DNA of 64,000 nucleotides from an uncultured Bacteroidales bacterium (lineage in GTDB: Bacteria; Bacteroidota; Bacteroidia; Bacteroidales; Bacteroidaceae): the NCBI GenBank assembly GCA_902789725.1, contig CADAPC010000003.1, forward strand, positions 1 to 64,000, in the 5' to 3' direction. Both the position numbers and the translations under genes were made by a program. The notes under the pieces were generated by a model. That model searched no databases and was not told where the DNA came from. It saw nothing but the letters and a program-made list of their open reading frames with translations. Below are positions 1 to 7,708 of the stretch, piece by piece (positions within the stretch are counted from its first letter, which is position 1; each line of letters begins with the position of its first letter).

Positions 1-492
1 CGTGATAATTATATGTTTTATATAAACACGAATTGCCATGAATTGGCCTTGAATTTATCATGAATATTTTATATAAACTATTTTTGTTTGCCTACTTATG
101 TTATATAGCTATACAAACTTTTTTCTAAAGAAATGAATATCTGGATAAATGTGTAGATTCAACGATCTGTCAATTCAATAATCCGTCAAGGCATTGAAGT
201 AACGAGCCATCAAATCACTAATGCATTCAAGTGTTGACAATTTAGTTCCTTGAAGGTTTGACATTCTAATGACCTGAAACTTTAGTGCTTCAAGTAGTGG
301 AAAAACTGATGATTTAGTGCATTCATGAACTCATGCATTCACGAAAGCATAGTTTCTGACGACATTTGTCTGTAAAGTGGCTGCAAGTGGCGGTTGATGG
401 CTATTGCCCAACCGGATTTGTCGCAGTACCTTTGCAACCGCAAAAAAACTAAAGGCAATTGTGATGGGATAGAATAACCTACAATATGCAGC

Positions 493-620
493 ATCCGCTT
501 GAAGAGCGGATTATTATGTTCGCCAGAACATAGCAAGGTATGTTTTCTGCTGCATGAAACTCCGTTTGCAGCACAAAACTCCTTGCTCTGCCGAGGGCTG
601 TGGCTGACCTCGGAAGTCAG
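493..620. other. Candidate transfer origin (oriT-like hairpin cluster)
   Basis: Consecutive inverted repeats lie directly upstream of the mobilization gene: ATCCGCT/AGCGGAT (493-499 and 505-511), ATGTTC/GAACAT (516-521 and 526-531), TGCTGCA/TGCAGCA (548-554 and 567-573), CCGAGG/CCTCGG (591-596 and 608-613) and CTGAC/GTCAG (604-608 and 616-620). In Bacteroidales mobilizable elements, oriT usually sits just upstream of the mob genes and contains such hairpins. The repeats are seen; the oriT role is inferred. I cannot place a nic site. Confidence 0.4.
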
Positions 621-651
621 TCTGCCTATTCATACTTGCCGTAAGCATTGA

Positions 652-665
652 GTGATAATTATATG
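652..665. repeat. 14-bp direct repeat (second copy; first at 2-15)
   Basis: GTGATAATTATATG is repeated exactly at 2-15 and 652-665, about 650 bases apart and flanking the oriT-like block. The second copy ends 20 bases before the mobilization start codon. It may be a binding site used twice or the trace of a duplication. The AT-rich sequence makes chance recurrence possible. Confidence 0.45.
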
Positions 666-685
666 CCAAACCAATTGAATTAAAG

Positions 686-1105
686 ATGAACAACAAGAGA
701 AACAGAGGTGGGAGAAATCCCAAGTTAGACCCAGCGATAAACCGTTACTCCATTAACTTCAGCAGTGAAGAAGATATGCGCTTTCTAAAGATGTTTGACC
801 GTTCTGGCATGACAAGCAAATCTGCTTTTATCAAAGCGCGAATCTTTGGAGAGCCATTTCATGTGGTGACATTCGACAAGAGTCAGCATGAATATTATAC
901 CAAGTTAAGCGACTTTCATGCTCAGTTCCGTATGGTAAGTAACAACTACAACTAGACTCTAAAAGAGTTGAAAAGCCACTTCTCAGAACGCAGGGCAATG
1001 GCACTTGTGTGTAAGTTGGAGAAGTATATGATACAATTGGTACAGACTATGCATAAAGTCACAGAGCTGACGATAGAATACCGGAAAAAGTATGCGGGAA
1101 AATGA
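686..1105 (+). pseudogene. Mobilization accessory protein (MobB/MobC-like) interrupted by an in-frame TAG
   Basis: The frame opens with a basic N-terminus and resembles the small relaxosome accessory proteins encoded before relaxases on Bacteroidales mobilizable elements, which help the relaxase recognise oriT. Translation stops at a TAG at 953-955, codon 90. The same frame then continues open for 49 more codons to TGA at 1103-1105, with family-like sequence rich in Lys, Leu and Glu. Full length would be about 139 residues, typical of the family. Relatives, as I recall them, have Gln after the Asn-Tyr-Asn that precedes the stop, so a single CAG-to-TAG change would explain it. No relaxase gene follows, so mobilization is probably decayed. 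Amber readthrough is a less likely alternative. Confidence 0.75.
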
Positions 1106-1150
1106 GAATAAGGAAATATAATTGAATATAATAGTTAAAAAAAGTAGGAA

Positions 1151-1184
1151 TTTGCGCATAATTACAAAATTGTTTGTATCTTTG
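1151..1184 (+). promoter_or_regulatory. Bacteroidota-type promoter of the HTH-methyltransferase operon
   Basis: TTTG at 1151-1154 and TATCTTTG at 1177-1184 are 22 bases apart, close to the Bacteroidota -33/-7 consensus (TTTG, 19-21 bases, TAnnTTTG). The predicted start of transcription is about 20 bases before the HTH start codon at 1209. It would serve the whole tightly spaced operon through at least 6112. Confidence 0.7.
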
Positions 1185-1208
1185 TCTCCAATAATAGATT
1201 CATCCGAT

Positions 1209-1418
1209 ATGGACAAAGACATCAATCGGCTAAAAGTTGTTTTGGCAGAAAAGAAGAGAACTAACAAATGGTTGGCAGAACAATTAGGAGTCGCACCCTC
1301 TACTGTTTCAAAGTGGTGCACAAATGTATGCCAGCCAAGTCTTGAAACCCTTCTGCAAATTTCAGAGTGCTTGGGGGTGAAAGCCCAAAAGTTACTTAGG
1401 GAAGAATCCGATAATTAG
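1209..1418 (+). CDS. Small XRE-family HTH protein, candidate controller of the methyltransferase operon
   Basis: This 69-residue protein is almost entirely one helix-turn-helix domain. The core (WLAEQLGVAPSTVSKW, about residues 19-34) is a standard XRE turn and recognition helix. I start at the ATG at 1209 because the TAnnTTTG promoter box lies just upstream; the longer upstream frame would cover that promoter. It ends 7 bases before the methyltransferase. That position and size match the controller (C) proteins of restriction-modification operons, which time expression of the nuclease relative to the methylase. Controller function is inferred from context. A general phage-type repressor is the alternative. 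Confidence 0.8.
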   Translation: MDKDINRLKVVLAEKKRTNKWLAEQLGVAPSTVSKWCTNVCQPSLETLLQISECLGVKAQKLLREESDN

Positions 1419-1425
1419 TAAAACT

Positions 1426-2688
1426 ATGCCGTACACTGATTTCGACAATATAGAGGTTAGCCATGAATGGGCATTTGAAAATGTCCGTTCCACTGAGCAG
1501 TGGACACATGGTTACCACCGTTATCCTGCCAAGTTTTTGCCTAATGTCGTCAAAAAGATTATAGAGGACTTTGCACCAGATAGTAATGTCTTTGCCGATT
1601 TGTTTGCTGGCTGTGGTACGACCCTCGTTGAAGCGAAAGCACATGGGAAGAAGTCAATTGGAACAGACATCAACCCCGTTGCCCAGCTAATCACAAAAGT
1701 AAAAACCACTCCTATAGAGCCTGTAGCCCTTCAGCAATCATACGATGCTTTGATTGGATTGTTTGATGGCTATGTGGAGGATGACTATATCAATATTCAA
1801 AAGCACGACAGGATTGATTACTGGTTCTTTCCGTCAGAAAAAGCGAAAGTAGCATTTCTGTTTGAAGCGGTCAACAATGCTCCCTTTGATAACGCAACAA
1901 AAGAGTTTTTCTATGTCTGTATATCTCACATATTAAAGAATTGCTCTCGCTGGTTGCAATCAAGCACGAAGCCGCAAATTGACCCAGATAAGAAGATACC
2001 AGACCCTTTTGAAGAATTCAAGCGTCATTGTCAGAAGATGATAAAAAGCAATCGTGCCTTTTATGAGGAACTGGTGACAAAAGGGAATCTAAATGTGGAA
2101 TGCGACATTCTTTTGGAGGATGCTCGGCACACTTCTATCCAAAGCGGGAGTGTAGATGTCATCATCACTTCGCCACCATACGTCACCTCATACGAGTATG
2201 CAGATATTCACCAACTGACTGGATATTGGATGGACTATATTCCCAACATGCAGGATTTCAGAAAGCAGTTTATTGGTACGTCCTATTCTGGTAACACCTC
2301 TATGGATGTTCCTGGAAGCGCGTTGGGGCAGGAAATCGTTAATGAGTTAGGAAAGAAAAGTAAGCATATAGCCTGTGATGTCGCTCAGTATTTCAATGAT
2401 ATGCAAGAAGTCTCAAAGGAAATGGTGCGCATCTTGGCACAAGACGGCCAAGCCTGCATCGTGATTGGCAACACAAAGATAAAGGATGTTCACATCAAGT
2501 CAGCAGAAGTCTTTTATGATTTCCTACAAATTGCAGGTTTACAAGAAGTGGCTGTTATCAAGCGGAGCATCCCCCACAAACTGATGCCAACATTGCGCGA
2601 CAGCGTTACAGGCAAATTCTCGAAATTGGACAATCCTAATTGCAAAAAGGTTTATCCGAATGAGTATGTAATAATCATGCAAAAGTAA
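1426..2688 (+). CDS. Site-specific DNA methyltransferase (amino-methylating, N4/N6 class)
   Basis: The 420-residue protein should transfer a methyl group from S-adenosylmethionine to an exocyclic amino group in DNA. The SAM-binding motif FAGCG lies at residues 60-64, with an acidic residue in the following strand at D81. The catalytic motif TSPPY is at 248-252. The Ser-Pro-Pro-Tyr form is most often seen in N4-cytosine enzymes, though N6-adenine cannot be excluded. About 180 residues separate the two motifs, which could house target recognition. It lies 7 bases after the HTH gene and 6 bases before the GHKL ATPase gene, so it is clearly part of one operon. Its likely job is to mark self DNA for the neighbouring nuclease modules. 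The recognition sequence cannot be read from the sequence. Confidence 0.88.
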   Translation: MPYTDFDNIEVSHEWAFENVRSTEQWTHGYHRYPAKFLPNVVKKIIEDFAPDSNVFADLFAGCGTTLVEAKAHGKKSIGTDINPVAQLITKVKTTPIEPVALQQSYDALIGLFDGYVEDDYINIQKHDRIDYWFFPSEKAKVAFLFEAVNNAPFDNATKEFFYVCISHILKNCSRWLQSSTKPQIDPDKKIPDPFEEFKRHCQKMIKSNRAFYEELVTKGNLNVECDILLEDARHTSIQSGSVDVIITSPPYVTSYEYADIHQLTGYWMDYIPNMQDFRKQFIGTSYSGNTSMDVPGSALGQEIVNELGKKSKHIACDVAQYFNDMQEVSKEMVRILAQDGQACIVIGNTKIKDVHIKSAEVFYDFLQIAGLQEVAVIKRSIPHKLMPTLRDSVTGKFSKLDNPNCKKVYPNEYVIIMQK

Positions 2689-2694
2689 GTCTTT

Positions 2695-4971
2695 ATGGAA
2701 ACCAAGTTAAAGATACGCCCATATGCAAGGCTCCTAACAATGTTAGGCGAGCAACTTATCACAAACGAACAAATTGCTCTTGCTGAACTCATCAAAAACG
2801 CATACGATGCTGATGCTGATTGGGTAAAAGTTTGTTTTGAAGGCTTTGAATATGATTTAGAGAAGAATATCATAAAAGCATTGCCTCAATCCAAAATTAT
2901 TATTGAAGATAATGGATGTGGTATGACATTGGATGTTATCAAAAATAGTTGGATGAATCCTGCCACTCCTAATAAGAAATCAAAAAGCACAAAAGACATA
3001 CAGCGAACTCCAAAGAAGAAGCGCATCATTCAGGGAGAAAAGGGTATTGGACGTTTTGCCATTCTGAAATTAGGTAGAGACATAAAAATCTACACCCGTC
3101 CAGAGAATGCCAATAACGAGTATTGTATCAACTATAACCTTTCTTTGTATGACGATGACTTTCTGACAGAAGAGGGAGAAAAGAAAGATCTGTATATTGA
3201 TGATATTGACATCTTGGTTACAGATGGGCAACCACATTATTTTATTCCAAGAGCAGTTGTCGTCAACAATTCAACTTATGATAAGGACAATCATCATGGA
3301 ACAAGGATTGAAATATCTAACTTGAAAGGACAATGGAGCTATGAGAAAGTAGATTCCGTAAGCAAGGCTTCTCTCAAATTAGAATCCATTTTCGAGAGAA
3401 TCACGCACAAAAGCAGTCTTCAACATATTGAAATCGGATTTGAATGCAATTCGAGAAGGATGCTGCTTGGTGACAAAGCGATAGAAGAATTATCAGCGTT
3501 ATTACAGAACTCTTCTGTGTTGAAAATAACAGAGGGACAATATATCCAGGGTGATAGTCCTAGTAAATCAGCCTTTAAATATAAGATGAATGGTGTTCCA
3601 TACATCCTTCCTATATCAGACCCCCAAATATCGGGCCTTAAGTTTTTCAGAAACAGGTTTGTGGAAGGTGAGGACTTGTTTGGAAACACTCAGTTAAGAA
3701 AAAGTTCTTGTGGCAATTTCAATTTCAATTTCTTTGTTTTTGACTTTGTCGCTGACAAAGAGAGTCCTTATTACTTAAGCAAGCAAGAGAAAGAAACAAT
3801 TAAAGAGCATAGAATTTACTTGTATAGAGACAATATCAGAGTTGCCCCATATGGTGACCCTGATAATGACTGGCTTGAAGTTGACAAGTGGAGAGGTGTT
3901 GGTCGTGCAGGAGATTATTTGAGTAATGACCAAGTTGTAGGATTTGTTGATATAAGTAAAAACGGGAACCCGTCCTTAAAAGATAAGACCAACCGAGAAG
4001 GGCTTATCGAGGAAGGTTATGCCACCCGTGACTTTATTGTATTGCTCCATTCTTTCTTGTTGTTCATCCGTCAGCATCCTTATAAACAATATCAGGAAAG
4101 GGTAAATCAGCAGAAAGAACAAAAAATGAAGGCAATGCAAATCGTTGCATCAAAGTTTGACGAGTTGAAAGGCTATGTCTCAGGCAATACAAAGGCAATG
4201 GCTGTTTATAATGATTTAGTAAAGTCATATAAAGTAGAGCAGAAATACTATACTGAGGGACTTAATAAGACTGAAGATTTGGCTGCAGTAGGCATGTCGG
4301 TGGAGACTGCTTCTCACGACATGTCCATGATGTTGAATAAGGGCGTTGATGCTGTTGACAATTTGATAAAGGACATAGAAGGTGGAGTGTTGACTGACGA
4401 GCAAATAGAAAACGAATTGCACACTATCCGTGGAATGTTTTCTTTCGTAAAAGACAGGATGCGCGATATACAGCTTCTTTTCAAATCTTCAAAGCAAAGG
4501 AGAAGGCCAATAAGGATTAATGACCTATTGGAGAAAGTTGAGAAGATATATAAGCGAACATTATTGCGGGAGCATATTGACTATAGCATAAATAGAATAG
4601 GTTCACCAATCATTGCTTCTTGCACAGACGCCGTTGTTTTACAACTACTTATCAACTTATTTGACAATGCTGTATATTGGTTGGCAACCCCCAATATAAC
4701 AGACAGAAAGATTCTTATAACGCTGGATGGAGATAACAAGCAGCTAATATTCTCTGATAACGGTCCAGGAATAAGGGATGATGATAAGCCTTTCATATTC
4801 GAGGCTTTCTATTCTGGCAAAGAAGATGGAAGAGGATTAGGACTCTATATTGCCAGACAACTACTTCAAAGAATGGGGTATTCTATTTCTTTGGCAGAAG
4901 TGCCATCCGAGAAAGTACTGAGTGGCGCAAACTTTGTTATTAACTTTGTAAAATCTGACGACAATGACTAA
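2695..4971 (+). CDS. Double-GHKL protein: MORC-like ATPase fused to a histidine-kinase-like C-terminus
   Basis: The 758-residue protein has two GHKL ATP-binding modules. The N-terminal one carries E31 and N35 in the ELIKNAYDADAD segment, DNGCG at 72-76 and a GEKGIGR lid at 114-120, then an S5-like region ending in a KDKTNREG motif, typical of MORC/HSP90-like ATPases. A charged, probably coiled-coil linker follows (about 460-535). Next is a histidine-kinase-like half: H541-D in an ASHD box (candidate phosphoacceptor), N654 and N658 of the N box, DNGPG from 688 and GRGLGL from 712. There are no membrane segments, so it should be cytoplasmic. Prokaryotic MORC-type GHKL proteins are known mainly from restriction-modification neighbourhoods. 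The kinase half pairs logically with the receiver-like protein whose gene overlaps this one by 8 bases. Phosphotransfer is inferred, not shown. Confidence 0.85.
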   Translation: METKLKIRPYARLLTMLGEQLITNEQIALAELIKNAYDADADWVKVCFEGFEYDLEKNIIKALPQSKIIIEDNGCGMTLDVIKNSWMNPATPNKKSKSTKDIQRTPKKKRIIQGEKGIGRFAILKLGRDIKIYTRPENANNEYCINYNLSLYDDDFLTEEGEKKDLYIDDIDILVTDGQPHYFIPRAVVVNNSTYDKDNHHGTRIEISNLKGQWSYEKVDSVSKASLKLESIFERITHKSSLQHIEIGFECNSRRMLLGDKAIEELSALLQNSSVLKITEGQYIQGDSPSKSAFKYKMNGVPYILPISDPQISGLKFFRNRFVEGEDLFGNTQLRKSSCGNFNFNFFVFDFVADKESPYYLSKQEKETIKEHRIYLYRDNIRVAPYGDPDNDWLEVDKWRGVGRAGDYLSNDQVVGFVDISKNGNPSLKDKTNREGLIEEGYATRDFIVLLHSFLLFIRQHPYKQYQERVNQQKEQKMKAMQIVASKFDELKGYVSGNTKAMAVYNDLVKSYKVEQKYYTEGLNKTEDLAAVGMSVETASHDMSMMLNKGVDAVDNLIKDIEGGVLTDEQIENELHTIRGMFSFVKDRMRDIQLLFKSSKQRRRPIRINDLLEKVEKIYKRTLLREHIDYSINRIGSPIIASCTDAVVLQLLINLFDNAVYWLATPNITDRKILITLDGDNKQLIFSDNGPGIRDDDKPFIFEAFYSGKEDGRGLGLYIARQLLQRMGYSISLAEVPSEKVLSGANFVINFVKSDDND

Positions 4972-6112
4972 TATAATTGAATTGTTCTCTGGCATTGGTG
5001 TAATTATTGACGAGGCAATCTTTGAAGAGGGAGCCACATTAAATGGCATTCAAAAAATAGCCCAATCACTAAGGGACAATCATATTCCCCTATTGGAATA
5101 TGATGAATTACCTGATGAATCCATAAATCAGTTTCATGGAGTCAGTTTCGTTATCTTGGACTGGAACTTAAGTGGTGAGCATCCCATACCCGAGGCAACC
5201 ATAAAGGACAACATTGCTTTCATAGGCAATTTGAGAAATGTGTGTTTTGCTCCGCTTTTCATTTTCAGTGACGAGGAGCCTCACGCCATTCAAGTGAGTT
5301 TGGAAGAAAATGGACTTTATACAAACAACTGCCCCATATTTATAAAAAAGAAGGATGAATTGGATACAACAGAAAAATTCTTTTCTGAAATTGAAGCATG
5401 GCTCAAACAAACTCCGTCTATGTATGTTCTGAAAGAATGGGAGAGATCCACACGTGAGGCAAAAACAAAAATGCTATGGGCTTTAAGTTCTATTCATCCA
5501 GCTTGGCCATCAGTGTTATACAAATCAATACATGATGATGGAGGTGACCAGCCATCAGAGTTAATGAGACTGCTACAAAACAATCTATCATACAGATTGG
5601 AATATCCGCAATTTGATACAGATATCATCGAGGCTCAGGTTGATGGCATTGGAAAGGATGACTTAAGAAAGCTCTTAGAATGTGAAAGGTTTGTTCCGCA
5701 AGCAAGTCTTCCAGACCATCCATATGCTGGTGATATTTATTCCATAGATGGAAAATATTATTTAAATATTCGTCCCGACTGTGATATTATACGAAAAGCT
5801 AAGAAGAAAGACATGTACCTTTTAAAGGGGAGTACCGTTGATGAGACAAAAATAAACACAGAAGACCAAGATTCAATAAAGTTTGATAGTGGGGAGTTCC
5901 TCGAAAAGAAGAATAGTTGTTATGTCGCATTTGTGCAAGGTAATATTCTAAGCTTTTCTTTAAGAGATATAGAATTGAAAAAGTGGAAGGACATCAAAGA
6001 CAACCGTATTGGTCACCTATTGCCTCCCTATATCACCAAAATCCAGCAGAAATATGCAGCATACTTGCAAAGGCAAGGATTACCTTCTATTCCCGAAGAA
6101 GCTATCAAATAG
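4964..6112 (+). CDS. Protein with a receiver-like N-terminal domain, partner of the kinase fusion
   Basis: The first 145 or so of 382 residues have the layout of a response-regulator receiver: an acidic pair D16-E17 after a hydrophobic strand, D66 at the end of another strand (FVILDWNL), S102 after FIF, and lysines 128-130 after IFI. These match the metal-binding acids, phosphoacceptor Asp, Ser/Thr switch and conserved Lys of receivers. The overall sequence is divergent, so this is a motif-based call. The remaining residues match no family I recognise and contain no evident DNA-binding helix-turn-helix; they could be an effector or adaptor. The start overlaps the kinase gene by 8 bases, indicating translational coupling. 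I infer that it takes phosphate from H541 of the upstream protein. Confidence 0.65.
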   Translation: MTNIIELFSGIGVIIDEAIFEEGATLNGIQKIAQSLRDNHIPLLEYDELPDESINQFHGVSFVILDWNLSGEHPIPEATIKDNIAFIGNLRNVCFAPLFIFSDEEPHAIQVSLEENGLYTNNCPIFIKKKDELDTTEKFFSEIEAWLKQTPSMYVLKEWERSTREAKTKMLWALSSIHPAWPSVLYKSIHDDGGDQPSELMRLLQNNLSYRLEYPQFDTDIIEAQVDGIGKDDLRKLLECERFVPQASLPDHPYAGDIYSIDGKYYLNIRPDCDIIRKAKKKDMYLLKGSTVDETKINTEDQDSIKFDSGEFLEKKNSCYVAFVQGNILSFSLRDIELKKWKDIKDNRIGHLLPPYITKIQQKYAAYLQRQGLPSIPEEAIK

Positions 6113-6114
6113 AG

Positions 6115-6170
6115 TTAGTGGGTAACTATAATATACTTAGTGGGTAACTTAGAAAAGTTAGTGGGTAACT
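6115..6170. repeat. Three helically phased 13-bp repeats, candidate operator
   Basis: TTAGTGGGTAACT occurs exactly three times, at 6115-6127, 6137-6149 and 6158-6170. The spacing start to start is 22 and 21 bases, about two turns of DNA, so all copies face the same side of the helix. Each unit has partial dyad symmetry (TTA/TAA). The array begins 2 bases after the receiver gene's stop codon and ends 32 bases before the HNH gene. It could bind a regulator controlling the nuclease. A role in RNA or chance expansion is also possible. Confidence 0.7.
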
Positions 6171-6202
6171 CATAGAATAAATAAACAGTATAGCTCAAAT
6201 AT

Positions 6203-6985
6203 ATGGCAAGAGACAACTGGACAGAAGAACAGATAACGATAGTACTTTATGAGTATTGCAGGAATCCTTTTGGGCAATTTTCGTCAACAAAGATATTTGT
6301 TAAAGAATTGGGACAACTGATTGGACGTTCTCCTGCTGCTATTGTTCGTAAGGTTGGGAATCTTGCCAGTTTTGACCCTCTGATGAAAGCAAGAGGAGTT
6401 GGCGGTCTTGGTCACACTGCTAAACTTGACGAAGTGGTATGGAGCCGGTACTATGAGCACTGGGATCAACTTGCTTATGATGCAGAGATATTAATTGCAA
6501 AATTGAGACATAAAGAATTAGAGCAATCTTTAGATATTGATTTAAGTAATCTGCCATTAGGTGAAGAAAGAAAACAAGAAGTAAAGAGAAGAATTAATCA
6601 ATGTTTTTTCAGAAATGCGGTATTGTCTTCATACGAAAACAGATGCTGTATTACAGGCATCAATAATCCAAAGTTGCTTCATGCGTGCCATATTGCTGGA
6701 TGGAGTGAGGATGATGCGAATAGGACAAATCCACAAAATGGTTTGTGTTTGAATGTACTACTTCATAAGGCGTATGACGAACATTTGTTAGGCATCTCTC
6801 CCGATTATGAGATATTTGTTTCTGACGAGCTTTTTGGAGATAAACTAAAATATGTCGACAACTCTACAAGAGAATATATGAGAGGTTATAATAAACGAAA
6901 ACTGATAATGCCAAAGCGATTCATTCCTGATAGGGATTTGTTGGCGATTCATTTTGATGCATTCAAAGCAAGGCATCATTTTTAA
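6203..6985 (+). CDS. HNH endonuclease
   Basis: The 260-residue protein has an HNH nuclease domain in its C-terminal half. A CCITG strand (148-152) leads to H163 (HACHI), N179 (QNGLCL) and H188 (HKAYD), the metal- and water-binding triad. The N-terminal 100 residues begin with an acidic, Trp-containing helical segment and a helix-turn-helix-like stretch (LGQLIGRSPAAIVRKVG) that may contact DNA. It follows the receiver gene after 90 bases that hold the 13-bp repeats. In this setting it is the best candidate for the restriction nuclease of the methyltransferase system. Whether it cuts unmodified or modified DNA cannot be told. Confidence 0.85.
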   Translation: MARDNWTEEQITIVLYEYCRNPFGQFSSTKIFVKELGQLIGRSPAAIVRKVGNLASFDPLMKARGVGGLGHTAKLDEVVWSRYYEHWDQLAYDAEILIAKLRHKELEQSLDIDLSNLPLGEERKQEVKRRINQCFFRNAVLSSYENRCCITGINNPKLLHACHIAGWSEDDANRTNPQNGLCLNVLLHKAYDEHLLGISPDYEIFVSDELFGDKLKYVDNSTREYMRGYNKRKLIMPKRFIPDRDLLAIHFDAFKARHHF

Positions 6986-7081
6986 AGCCATAATAGATTC
7001 TCGCAATCTTAATAAATGTTTAACATTCCAGATAATTCTTAAAATGCCAAACACAATAGCTCCAAATAGTAGTTCATTTTG

Positions 7082-7089
7082 TAACTTTG
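7082..7089 (+). promoter_or_regulatory. -7 box (TAACTTTG) of the McrBC-like operon
   Basis: TAACTTTG matches TAnnTTTG and lies 17 bases before the start codon at 7107. I see no clear TTTG at the -33 distance, so the promoter may be weak or activated. It suggests that the McrBC-like operon can be transcribed separately from the methyltransferase operon. Confidence 0.5.
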
Positions 7090-7106
7090 CACAAAAAAGT
7101 AGAGTT

Positions 7107-7697
7107 ATGAAAAGATTATTTTTTAGAAGTGAAGAGGCATTCCTGGAGAAACTTGATGGGAAAGTCTATGCGGTATGTGACAAACAAGGCCACTACCTAT
7201 GTGATGTTATTGAAGAGGATTATCTAAGGCTAATTGAGGCTGGCATTCTCATTGATTTGGATGAAAATAGAGATTATACTTTGATGGAAGCAGATTGTAA
7301 CTGCATGCTTACATTAGATTTAAGTAAAAAAGGAAATAATGATTTCATTGAGCGGTTCGGCTTGTTTATCGAAATTAAAGGAGAACAGCAGAAAATCTGT
7401 TTCAAAGAATGTATTGTTGACTATGAAGTAGACAATTTGATATTAAAATCATCTTTTGATGAATCAGAAACACCTTTTGTCTTTTTGGACGGGATTGCCA
7501 TCCAAATAGAATCTTTAGAATCACGTGTTCCCGTTGTACATCCTATAATTCTAACATACCCACATAAACAAGATGTGCTAAACAGTGTGAGAATGCGTAA
7601 TGAAATAGAAAACTATCGTGGACTGTCATGGGAAGGAGATTTATACAGTATTGCCCTATTATATGGTATAGAATCTAGATTGCATCATACAGCTTAA
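7107..7697 (+). CDS. Uncharacterised 196-residue protein preceding the McrB-like gene
   Basis: I do not recognise this protein. It is acidic and soluble, has no signal peptide or membrane segment, and shows a CNCML segment near residue 70. The ATG at 7107 is chosen because TAACTTTG lies 17 bases upstream; the longer frame would read through that promoter. It lies 11 bases before the McrB-like gene and so belongs to its operon. Such a position could hold a specificity or regulatory subunit of the McrBC-like machine, but nothing in the sequence proves it. Confidence 0.7.
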   Translation: MKRLFFRSEEAFLEKLDGKVYAVCDKQGHYLCDVIEEDYLRLIEAGILIDLDENRDYTLMEADCNCMLTLDLSKKGNNDFIERFGLFIEIKGEQQKICFKECIVDYEVDNLILKSSFDESETPFVFLDGIAIQIESLESRVPVVHPIILTYPHKQDVLNSVRMRNEIENYRGLSWEGDLYSIALLYGIESRLHHTA

Positions 7698-7708
7698 AGA
7701 GTTTAAAA

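Larger units (their letters stand above)
1..685. other. Non-coding left end of the island, upstream of a mobilization gene
   Basis: I see no convincing gene in this AT-rich stretch. Bases 120 to 350 are full of short degenerate repeats around CATTCAAG and CTTGAAG. A TACCTTTG box at 427-434, with ATTG about 20 bases upstream, could be a promoter. Bases 490-620 contain clustered hairpins listed separately as a possible transfer origin. The 14-mer GTGATAATTATATG occurs at 2-15 and again at 652-665. The small minus-strand reading frames here show no family features, and I do not call them genes. Confidence 0.6.

Noticed and set aside
339-723. Two minus-strand open frames of 65 and 69 codons upstream of the mob gene
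   Set aside because: They run through the hairpin cluster and the mob start, lack family-like composition and have no promoter of the local type.
2695-2873. Minus-strand frames overlapping the start of the double-GHKL gene
   Set aside because: They are antisense to clear GHKL motifs and have no supporting promoter or family features.
2695-6112. Assignment to the known Detocs defence system
   Set aside because: Detocs also uses a kinase and receiver, but its kinase does not, to my knowledge, carry a MORC-like N-terminal ATPase, and methylase and HNH partners are not part of it. A profile search could overturn this.
6115-6170. CRISPR array
   Set aside because: Units are 13 bp with 8-9 bp between them, far too short for repeats and spacers, and no cas genes are present.
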